A stretch of 64,000 nucleotides of DNA from JAWLHK01 sp041690355 [NCBI: bacterium] (lineage in GTDB: Bacteria; J088; JAWLBW01), in assembly GCA_041690355.1 (NCBI GenBank), contig JAWLHK010000014.1, positions 46,193 to 110,192 of the forward strand, read 5' to 3'. Under the pieces are notes generated by a model that saw only the letters and a list, made by a program, of their open reading frames with translations, was not told the origin of the DNA and ran no database searches. The translations under genes were made by a program, and so were the position numbers. Shown piece after piece: positions 57,901-64,000 of the stretch. Every line of letters starts with the position of its first letter. Position 1 is the stretch's first letter.

Positions 57901-60103
57901 TCCGTTCGCTGAAGGCGATCTGGACCGTGAAATCGGCCGACAGATCGTCGATGGCCGTGCCCACGCTCATCTGCTGCGCGGTGGGGCTCATGGCGATGAT
58001 CGACAGCGTTTTCGGATCGACGGTCTTGAACGTGAACGTCGGGGTCGCCGGCAGCAGCCAGCCCGCCTCGGCGGTCGCGCGCCAGCTGCGAATGCCCGAG
58101 CTGCCGCCCGCGAGGGTCAGCGTGTACCCGGCCGAGTAGTCGAACTCCGCCGTCGGATCGACGGTGACGACGCTGACGGTCGAGTAGCTCGTCACCGAGG
58201 CGCTGAAGGCCACGGCGCCCGAGGGACCCGCGAGACCGATGTAGGAACCGATGCTCGCGGCCACGGCGGCGTCGAGACGCTCGCTCAGCGTGATGCGCAG
58301 GTTGCTGTCCCGGGCCACGTTGTCGGCGCCGTGCGTCGGCGTGACGGACAGCACGGTCAGCGCGTCGGGAGCAGGCGTCGCGAAGTGGAAGCTGAAACCG
58401 TCTTCCAGATAGCCGCCGAAGTCGTCGTCAGCACTGTAATGGGTCTCGGTGGCGGCGCCGCGCAGGCTGACGACCCCCGCGAAGGGATCGAGCTGCGATC
58501 CGCCGGCCACTTCGACCACGTAGACCGAAGAAAGGTCGAGGCCGACCGAAGGCGTGAAGGTCACCTCGGTGCCGGCCATGTCGTAGGCGAACGCGCCGGC
58601 GATGGGCACGCTCGAACCGAACTTGCGCAGCGTGAAGTTGGCTTCGAGCGTCGGCGTCGAGATGGCTTCGCTGAACCAGAGCTTGATTTCGGTGGACGCA
58701 GTGTTGCCGTTATCCGTGCCGCCGAACGCGGAATCGTCGACGTAGGTGCGGCCGAGCTTCGCGCCCGCGCCGGGGAACGCCTGGTCGACGAAGAGCGGCA
58801 GCGCGTCGCTGGCATCCCAGCGCACGAGCAGGTCGCGGCCGATCTGCCCGGCGAGGCCCGTGGCGCGGTAGGATTCCACACCAGCCGGAATTTCGACGAC
58901 GTAGTTCCGCGAGAGCTGCCAGGGGGCGTCAGGCACGAAGGTCATGATGTCCGAGACCGCCCACGGGAGCGTGCCGCCGGTCGCCGACGAGGCGCTCCAG
59001 GTGCCCGGGACTTCAACGCCGGTGGAGTCGCCGAGGGCGTCGGCTTCGTAGACCTTGACCAGACTTTCGAAGGTAACCGTGCTGACCGATTCGCTGAACC
59101 GCAGCACGATGGGGGTGCTGACGCCGCCGCCGTAGTAATCGGGCAGCCAGACGCCGGCGACGTCGACGACCACCTTGCCGATGTCGATGCCGAGATCCGA
59201 CGGCGAGGCCTGAACCAGCGAAAGTGTGGCCGGATGGGCCGTTTCAAAGCCGAAGGCCTGCTCGGCCGGTTCGATCCAGCCCCCTTCGGCGGTCGCCCGG
59301 GCGCTGCGAAGACCGTCGACGCCGCTGACGACGCGCACCTCGAACTTCTCGCTGAGAGCGAGCGGCTCATCGGGAGTAAAGATGACGATATCGTTGGTCC
59401 GCAGCGGCTCGTCGAAGTCGTTGCGGAATTGCTCGTCCGAGCTGGCAAGCGTGAACGTGCCGGCGAGCTCGACGTCGTCGGAGAGGCGCACCAGCTTGAG
59501 CGTGTCGACGGTGACCGACTCTTCGCTCACCCCTTCGCTGAACGTGAGCACGACGTCAAGGGTCACGAACGCGCCGTAGGGTTCGGGCTCGCCTGCCTCG
59601 TCGGTGTAGGTGCCCGCGGCGATGCTGCCGGGGCCGGGCGAAATCGAGGTGATGGAGAGCGCCGGCGGATCTTCGGTTTTGAACGCCTGGTGGATCTCCT
59701 GCGCCAGGATCGCATCGTCGCTCACCCGCTTGATCCCCTTGAGCACCTGCACTTCGTATTCCGTCGAGAACGCGAGGTGCGACGCGGGGGTGAGGGTCGC
59801 CGTGAAGGTCTCGGCGTCGTAGGCGATCTCGACATCGATTTCGGTCTCACCCTGCCGCAGCTTCAGGTTATCGCCCGTCAGCGTCGCCTCGCGCACATGA
59901 TCGGAGAACTGCACGACGAGCACCGTGTCGCGCGCCACGTTGTCGGCGCCCCCGGAGGGGAAATCGCCGGACGGGCTGAGCGAGATCACGGTCAGCGGCC
60001 GAACGACCCCAACGGTGAATTCACGGGAATCGCCGCAACCGGCGACAAACAGAACACTGAGCAGGGGAAGAACGAGACCCCGGAGCATACGTCGGACAAG
60101 CAT
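54929..60103 (-). CDS. giant lipoprotein with about 13 SbsA/Big_5-type Ig-like repeats
   Basis: A 1724-residue lipoprotein (MLVRRMLRGLVLPLLSVLFV then AGCGDS, lipid on Cys23). About 13 repeats follow the Big_5 plan: a start like LTVLSVTPTHGADNVARDSN, a strand of type RITLSERLDAA / VVLTFSEGVSEES / ITITFSEAMRSES, and an end of type TFTPDKPWRNATDYNWSL. This family decorates S-layer and adhesin proteins. GAGGAG lies seven bases before ATG 60103 and fixes the start. It is the first gene of a unit with the downstream barrel protein. Confidence 0.83.
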   Translation of the reverse strand: MLVRRMLRGLVLPLLSVLFVAGCGDSREFTVGVVRPLTVISLSPSGDFPSGGADNVARDTVLVVQFSDHVREATLTGDNLKLRQGETEIDVEIAYDAETFTATLTPASHLAFSTEYEVQVLKGIKRVSDDAILAQEIHQAFKTEDPPALSITSISPGPGSIAAGTYTDEAGEPEPYGAFVTLDVVLTFSEGVSEESVTVDTLKLVRLSDDVELAGTFTLASSDEQFRNDFDEPLRTNDIVIFTPDEPLALSEKFEVRVVSGVDGLRSARATAEGGWIEPAEQAFGFETAHPATLSLVQASPSDLGIDIGKVVVDVAGVWLPDYYGGGVSTPIVLRFSESVSTVTFESLVKVYEADALGDSTGVEVPGTWSASSATGGTLPWAVSDIMTFVPDAPWQLSRNYVVEIPAGVESYRATGLAGQIGRDLLVRWDASDALPLFVDQAFPGAGAKLGRTYVDDSAFGGTDNGNTASTEIKLWFSEAISTPTLEANFTLRKFGSSVPIAGAFAYDMAGTEVTFTPSVGLDLSSVYVVEVAGGSQLDPFAGVVSLRGAATETHYSADDDFGGYLEDGFSFHFATPAPDALTVLSVTPTHGADNVARDSNLRITLSERLDAAVAASIGSYIGLAGPSGAVAFSASVTSYSTVSVVTVDPTAEFDYSAGYTLTLAGGSSGIRSWRATAEAGWLLPATPTFTFKTVDPKTLSIIAMSPTAQQMSVGTAIDDLSADFTVQIAFSERIQQAGLESLLRLEECTDANCTTIASTLAGTFSYAPDTAVEGGPQIAYFFPATGTVKYETYYRVTLPGGTPLSAGTSICAVNATEEGGCLETTWTSTFQTRKAPPLEVIATEPVNGAFPVSILRKEFSFRFSLPVSVPTLGAISVTNTTTGAVMTYGDNGDPSLNSVTFPDCSNPPTPDPTYDHYDCATQTAVIVREVALGDLDPDTTYRMQVDLSIRSTDDRTLQQEFAASFRTQPATLVWATDPESDETDVEVTLAKRASTGAITVVFNELMDTATINTATVGVTYSTARGDVRLFAVDVTTYTTSGGARTAAVFTPDLTSCEPSAQPLLYSTTYWITLDSTIANQAATKTLGADLTFAFDTVSDPVVSSVESIALRYDGSEIVTDLLAGADRGDVSITTAIRVGFGAVIDPATIVVSTPADPAGDTVLVRNIDLGTYVDLGVPAQTGPTTWEFTPLANLAYGTNYEIELRARDTFAGTPGIVDEDGNPLSVDVVGTLKTSPETIIAIRPNGGTGTNEPPTVLPIVTFSRPMDGDSLNGTTVKLYRDSDSKDHPSLYLPDEAARGVTLLPVPETTGGDAYYVQVRVGAAGILDSRGNPVATASGVCKIAGNYVCAAFGTSNAGSRPAANYSTDTFLASGSTVVSGKQAIYVEFVSPHIIPNTLTAQSFRIVDNTASEVPGTRYYDESTFRAYFVPSGYWEVGQTYTLSLNDDITSIYRQGCGDCATRGGAGATVNFTAENVAPSVMMAAPWGATGIGYEMPITITFSEAMRSESVDASTFVVTYANGGTQVTGTYTVSGTVATFTPDKPWRNATDYNWSLTTGVTDLAGNPLTLNALSTGTFTTESSALTLSSVTPATVNPATSLVFTFNKSIDAASAYPSRLGWSGAAHEIVPGSLRVYEDTANPADLTDVSKEVMGCVWVNGAVATFEPLGVYGNDGSLLYTDLNVGTGYLARVYEDVNGFTGVTDLGLLPLDPVSAANPTAFTVVP

Positions 60104-60327
60104 GCTTCTCTCCTCAAAAACGGAGTGACAATATCGATTCGAATGGCAGGGAGAAAACGCGGCGAAGGGAGCGGTGGTCACATCGAGGTGCGCATTTTTG
60201 CTCTCTAGGTTTACCACACCGCGTCAAATCGCGCCATGCAAGCCGGGGGCTGCGTCAACGGTGCGGTCCACAGCACCCCTTGCGTCGCGATCGGCCGGAC
60301 GCGGGCGCCGGCGGCCCCGTCCGGCAT

Positions 60328-60356
60328 TTGACGGAAAGCAGGGACTGCGATAAGCT
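60328..60356 (+). promoter_or_regulatory. candidate promoter of tRNA-Ala
   Basis: -35 TTGACG (60328-60333), 17-bp spacer, -10 TAAGCT (60351-60356, 3/6). It would give a 5' leader of about 57 nt that contains a stable hairpin. Confidence 0.45.
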
Positions 60357-60414
60357 AAAAGACTTTACGGCGGTTCCCATTCTTTGCCCCTTTGGGCGAA
60401 AGGGACCGCAGTCC
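60342..60414 (+). other. structured leader upstream of tRNA-Ala
   Basis: Nested inverted repeats: GGACTGCG (60342-60349) with CGCAGTCC (60407-60414), GCGGT(T)CCC (60370-60378) with GGGACCGC (60402-60409), and an inner TTTGCCC/GGGCGAA (about 60384-60400). It may be a processing signal for the tRNA precursor or a small RNA. The rest of the 316-bp gap (60104-60419) shows only the Ig-lipoprotein's upstream region. Confidence 0.5.
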
Positions 60415-60419
60415 GGATT

Positions 60420-60495
60420 GGGGCTATAGCTCAGCTGGGAGAGCGCCTCGTTCGCAATGAGGAGGTCGTCGGTTCGATCCCGACTAGCTCCACCA
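60420..60495 (+). tRNA. tRNA-Ala (anticodon CGC)
   Basis: A 76-nt cloverleaf. Acceptor GGGGCTA pairs with TAGCTCC and contains the G3-U70 pair that is the alanine identity element. The anticodon loop is TTCGCAA (CGC) closed by CCTCG/TGAGG; the T-loop is GGTTCGATCCC; CCA is encoded. It reads GCG. A strong terminator follows. Confidence 0.97.
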
Positions 60496-60501
60496 ATCCC
60501 G

Positions 60502-60537
60502 ACCCGGGAGGGGAAATCACCCCTTCCGGGTTTTTTT
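60502..60537 (+). terminator. rho-independent terminator of tRNA-Ala
   Basis: ACCCGGGAGGGG and CCCCTTCCGGGT pair (one mismatch) around AAATCA, followed by seven T. Confidence 0.93.
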
Positions 60538-60718
60538 GTGCCCGGGGGGCCCGCTCCTCGACCCTTCCCTTGCCCGGGCCGGCCGCTTTCAGGCCTTTCT
60601 CCGACAGTGTGATACACGTCACGGGCGTTCTGCCGGGCTCTCGGCTACAATGTCGCTTTCAAAAAACTACAGTTGTCGTATTCCGCAATTACCACACGTC
60701 CTCTGAAACGGAGAGTCC

Positions 60719-63700
60719 ATGCGTTCGTACCTTCTTGCAGCCATCTTGACGCTGGGGATGACCTCGGCGGCCGAGGCGGCCAATATCTACGTCGACGCCA
60801 GCAGCCCGAATACGCCGGGCACAGGCACCGAAGTCGACCCCTACCGCACCATCGATTCGGCCATCGCCCACGCGGGCATCGCCGACGGTGACGAAATCCG
60901 CGTTGCCGACGGCAGCTATACCCTGAGCGCGACCCGCACGATTCCCGTCGGGGTCACGGTGCGCGGCGGCTACGTCGGCGGCGGAGCCGGCGGCTGGGCC
61001 GACGGTACCGACGATCCGGCCGTCAACACGACGACCATCACCTACAACGGCACCGCATTCTACCTGAGCCGCAAGTCGGTGGTCGAAGGGGTCACGATCA
61101 ATTCGTCGTCGAGCGCATACCTAATCTACCTGAACGGCTCGGGCGCGATCGTGCGCAATGCGATCATCAGCGACCCGTCGGAGTACGTTTTCCGCGTCCA
61201 GGCGACCGGCGTCACCGTCGAGACCTCGACGATCACGACGAACGGCTGCGGCTACACCCTCTACATGAGCGGCGGCAGCTATCATGTGACCTTCCGCAAC
61301 AACACGGTCAACGCGCAGTCCCTCTGCAACCGCAAGTTCTACCTGAACAACGGGCATGCCATCCTGTCGGGCAACACATTCAACGTCGATGATGACAGCT
61401 GGGATACCTACGTCTATTTCAACAACGCCCACGGCCACGTCTACAAGAACGTCTTCAACGGCTATGGCGGTGACAAGAACGGAGCGGCCATCGAAGCGCA
61501 GGACGGACATGTTGTCGTCGAATACAACAACATCACGGGCTTCTACAATGCGTTCGAGTCCGAAGCCTATAACGAAGAAGGGCTGAACTACGTCTACTTC
61601 CGCAACAACGTGGTATGGAACAACACGGGGACGCAGTACGGGTTCATCGAGATCGAACAGCACCCGTATGACCGCACGTTCATCCAGAACAACTGCATGG
61701 ACGACGGCCCGTTCTATCTTTACTCGTACATGGGCCAGGAGCGCTTTGCCTCGAGCATTGCCGACCTGCAGTCGATCAATCCGGCGAATTTCTCGGGCAA
61801 TGCGGCCCTGGCGACCCCGCCGGCGACCCTCGGCGGCGCGGCCTGCACCAACAAGGGGGCCGGCACGACGACCAGCATCGCCACCAAGCCGGTCGCCTAT
61901 GCCTATGCCGAAGACCAGACGGGCTCGACCGACCGCAAGGACATCAGCGTTCATCCGGGCATGGACGTCTGGCTGCGCGGCGACGACAGCCTCGCCATGG
62001 CCGGCGGCCCGCTGACCTACACCTGGACGCAGATCGGCGGCGCCACCGTCACCCTCGACACGACGGGTAACGACTACGAACGCACGTTCATCCCGGCCAC
62101 GGCCGGTCTGTACACCTTCCGCCTGACCGTTACCGACAAGAACGGCCAGACCGCAACCGACACGGTGCGCGTGACGGTGAACGCGCGCATCACCGTGCTG
62201 CGCAGCAACGGCACGACGCGCGGCACCTACACGACCATCCAGCGCGCCATCGACGCAGCCCAGAGCGGCGACACCATCCAGTTCCCCGCCGGTTACTGGC
62301 TCATGGGCGACGACTGGGAAGACCGGGCTGAGGTCTACGGCAAGTCGAACCTGACGATTCAGGGGGCCGGCAGCGGCAGCAACGGCACGCTCATCGGTCT
62401 GCGCTGCAACTACGACGGCTTCGAGATCGGCGGTTCGAACAACATCACGATCCGCGACATGGCGTTCGTCGATGCCGACGACTGCTGGTACTATGCCGCC
62501 GACATCTGGGATTCGTCGGATATCGTGATCGACAACATCGCCGTCTCGAATAAAGGGCTCGACCCCTGGGGCGGCTACGGCGTCTACAGCTCGTTCGCGA
62601 ACGTCGACGTGCGCAACAGCCGGTTTGAGTGGCTGTACGAACCGGTCGGGCTCGATAACTGCGGCGTCTACAACGTCACCGGCAACGAGTTCACGGCGAT
62701 CTACGAGTACGCCCTCTACGGCTACTACAACACCTGCGGCTACGATCGTTTCACGATCACCGACAACACCTTCGACATGAAGCAGACCAGCTCCGAAGTC
62801 ATCTATCTGTATGACGGGTATGCCTCGGCGGGGCCGTGGGTCATCGCCCGCAACCAGATTCTCAATGCCTATTACTACGGCATCGAGCTCGACTACATCT
62901 ACTACGGCATCGTGCAGATTCACGACAACCTGCTCGCCAACGATACCCGGTGGATCTGGCAGACCTGGACCGGTATCGACTCGAACTACGCGTCGGCCGA
63001 GATCAAGAACAACATCATCCGCGGCTGGGGCGTGGGCAACGGTTATCCCGGCGCCTACATCGACGGCTCCGATAATAACGAAGTCGCTTTCATCGGCAAC
63101 GTCATCTCCGATAACGGCGGCTACGGCATCGAGAACTACATGGACAATTGCTCGGGCGACTGCTACCCGCTCACCTGGGCGAGCCAGAACGTGCTCTACA
63201 ACAACGGCTACGGCCCGTACTACTACGTCGACGTGCGCGACGGCAACATCTACGCCGATCCGAAGTTCCGCAACCCCGACGCCGGCGACTTCTCGCTCCT
63301 GAGCGGTTCGCCGGTGGCCGAGATGGGCATCGGTTCGTCGGCGAAACCCGCCGCCCCCACCGGGCTCGCGGGCGAACCGCTCGACGGCGCCGTGCGCGTC
63401 ACGTTCAACGAAGTCGGCGGCGCCTCGGGCTACCGCGTGTACTGGGGCTCGTCGGCCGGCAGCTACCCGCAGCAGCTCAACCTGGGCCGCGAACGGGTCG
63501 CCACCATCAGCGGACTTGCCGAGATGCCCTACTACTTCGCCGTCGCGGCCTATAACGCCAACGGCACGGGCATCCGCAGCGAGGCCATCGTCGTGACCCC
63601 CTATCCCGCGGCGGTCACCCCGCAGTCGGAGCCGGAGGTTCACGGCGTGAATCCGCACCGCGTCTACGCCCGCCCCACCGAGATCACGATTCTCGGCACC

Positions 63701-64000
63701 GGCTTCGCCGAAGGGGTCACGGCCTATGCCGGCGCGGTGACGCTCGAGGTCATCGAGGTCACCCCGACGATGATCAAGGCGAAGACGACGAAGGCGCTCA
63801 AGCCGGGCCTCTACCCGGTCGTCGTCATCAACGCCGATCTGGGCGAAGGCGCCCTGCCGCAGGCCATCACGGTCATCCGCAACCCGGCGGCCGAAGACAC
63901 GGGCTGCGCCGCCGGCGGAAATCCGACGGCCGACCTGCGCTGGATGTGGTTCCTGCTGCCGCTGGCCTGGTTCCGCCTCCGCCGCAGCCTGCGCGGCTGA
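60719..64000 (+). CDS. large beta-helix surface protein with C-terminal sorting tail
   Basis: A 1093-residue exported protein. Signal peptide (MRSYLLAAILTLGMTSAAEA). Two right-handed beta-helix regions: about 22-380, opening with IYVDASSPNTPGTGTEVDPY, and about 500-870, opening with TTIQRAIDAAQSGDTIQFPA. Between them is a PKD-like domain (about 395-490). Then come an FN3-like domain (about 880-960, APTGLAGEPLDGAVRVTF) and an IPT/TIG-like domain (about 970-1055). The C-terminus has a Gly-Cys motif (DTGCAAGGNP), a hydrophobic stretch (WMWFLLPLAWF) and an Arg cluster (RLRRSLRG), like MYXO-CTERM/GlyGly-CTERM sorting signals. The stop is the last base of the window. Confidence 0.82.
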   Translation: MRSYLLAAILTLGMTSAAEAANIYVDASSPNTPGTGTEVDPYRTIDSAIAHAGIADGDEIRVADGSYTLSATRTIPVGVTVRGGYVGGGAGGWADGTDDPAVNTTTITYNGTAFYLSRKSVVEGVTINSSSSAYLIYLNGSGAIVRNAIISDPSEYVFRVQATGVTVETSTITTNGCGYTLYMSGGSYHVTFRNNTVNAQSLCNRKFYLNNGHAILSGNTFNVDDDSWDTYVYFNNAHGHVYKNVFNGYGGDKNGAAIEAQDGHVVVEYNNITGFYNAFESEAYNEEGLNYVYFRNNVVWNNTGTQYGFIEIEQHPYDRTFIQNNCMDDGPFYLYSYMGQERFASSIADLQSINPANFSGNAALATPPATLGGAACTNKGAGTTTSIATKPVAYAYAEDQTGSTDRKDISVHPGMDVWLRGDDSLAMAGGPLTYTWTQIGGATVTLDTTGNDYERTFIPATAGLYTFRLTVTDKNGQTATDTVRVTVNARITVLRSNGTTRGTYTTIQRAIDAAQSGDTIQFPAGYWLMGDDWEDRAEVYGKSNLTIQGAGSGSNGTLIGLRCNYDGFEIGGSNNITIRDMAFVDADDCWYYAADIWDSSDIVIDNIAVSNKGLDPWGGYGVYSSFANVDVRNSRFEWLYEPVGLDNCGVYNVTGNEFTAIYEYALYGYYNTCGYDRFTITDNTFDMKQTSSEVIYLYDGYASAGPWVIARNQILNAYYYGIELDYIYYGIVQIHDNLLANDTRWIWQTWTGIDSNYASAEIKNNIIRGWGVGNGYPGAYIDGSDNNEVAFIGNVISDNGGYGIENYMDNCSGDCYPLTWASQNVLYNNGYGPYYYVDVRDGNIYADPKFRNPDAGDFSLLSGSPVAEMGIGSSAKPAAPTGLAGEPLDGAVRVTFNEVGGASGYRVYWGSSAGSYPQQLNLGRERVATISGLAEMPYYFAVAAYNANGTGIRSEAIVVTPYPAAVTPQSEPEVHGVNPHRVYARPTEITILGTGFAEGVTAYAGAVTLEVIEVTPTMIKAKTTKALKPGLYPVVVINADLGEGALPQAITVIRNPAAEDTGCAAGGNPTADLRWMWFLLPLAWFRLRRSLRG

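Noticed and set aside
54350-60208. Very long plus-strand open frame opposite the 1724-residue lipoprotein
   Set aside because: It is antisense to a protein with a lipobox, ribosome-binding site and clear Ig repeats; its own translation is Arg/His/Gly-rich and without domains, as expected for the complementary strand of G+C-rich genes. The same applies to long antisense frames at 20503-23484 and 41375-43669.

Overview
The window is a G+C-rich chromosomal segment of a Gram-negative bacterium. It has outer-membrane barrels, several lipoproteins, LolA, BamB/YfgM homologues and an LpxH-type enzyme. The gene style (6S RNA next to zapA and the formyl-THF cyclo-ligase, VWA/MoxR pairs, large Ig-like lipoproteins, a Cys-containing C-terminal sorting tail) suggests a deltaproteobacterial-grade lineage such as Myxococcota or Bdellovibrionota relatives. 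That placement is inference. I see no phage, insertion sequence or CRISPR array.

Layout. 1-0.8 kb: 3' end of smc and a small kinase-like ATPase. 0.9-3.6 kb: yfgM-bamB pair (minus) and a TPR protein. 3.6-11 kb: an envelope cluster of a YidD-TPR-membrane fusion protein, lolA, an Omp85-like barrel, a separate exported YidD, and five proteins in total sharing a PGxG(H/Q)xYxG membrane module. 11.4-13.7 kb: hybrid histidine kinase. 13.7-23.5 kb (minus): giant Ig-like lipoprotein, propeller-like lipoprotein and a 1208-residue TPR protein. 23.7-27 kb: tRNA-Gly, a DODA-type dioxygenase, then the conserved block zapB-like / zapA / 6S RNA / formyl-THF cyclo-ligase. 27-31.6 kb: MoxR ATPase, CoxE-type VWA protein, methyltransferase, GT39-like glycosyltransferase. 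32.3-36.8 kb: ABC exporter operon ending in gamma-glutamyltransferase. 36.8-41.2 kb: barrel-like protein, transglutaminase, LpxH-like phosphatase, di-haem peroxidase. 41.6-48.3 kb: PKD/beta-helix lipoprotein, outer-membrane protein, metallopeptidase-propeller protein. 48.4-52 kb: a Fur-box promoter driving porin, ApbE, FMN-binding protein and membrane protein. 52-60.1 kb (minus): lipoprotein, barrel protein and a 1724-residue Ig-repeat lipoprotein. 60.4-64 kb: tRNA-Ala and a large beta-helix surface protein.

The most unusual feature is in the gaps. Many intergenic regions carry mini-arrays of three to six tandem 7-bp units. They belong to a handful of recurring sequence families, all with the same period of seven, and some arrays contain the start codon of the next gene. 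The second candidate novelty is the YidD/TPR/PGxG envelope cluster, where a natural fusion gene mirrors a set of neighbouring separate genes.

Start sites were re-chosen where upstream in-frame sequence is clearly not coding (repeat arrays, neighbouring genes). Assignments rest on motifs read by eye; no database search was made.
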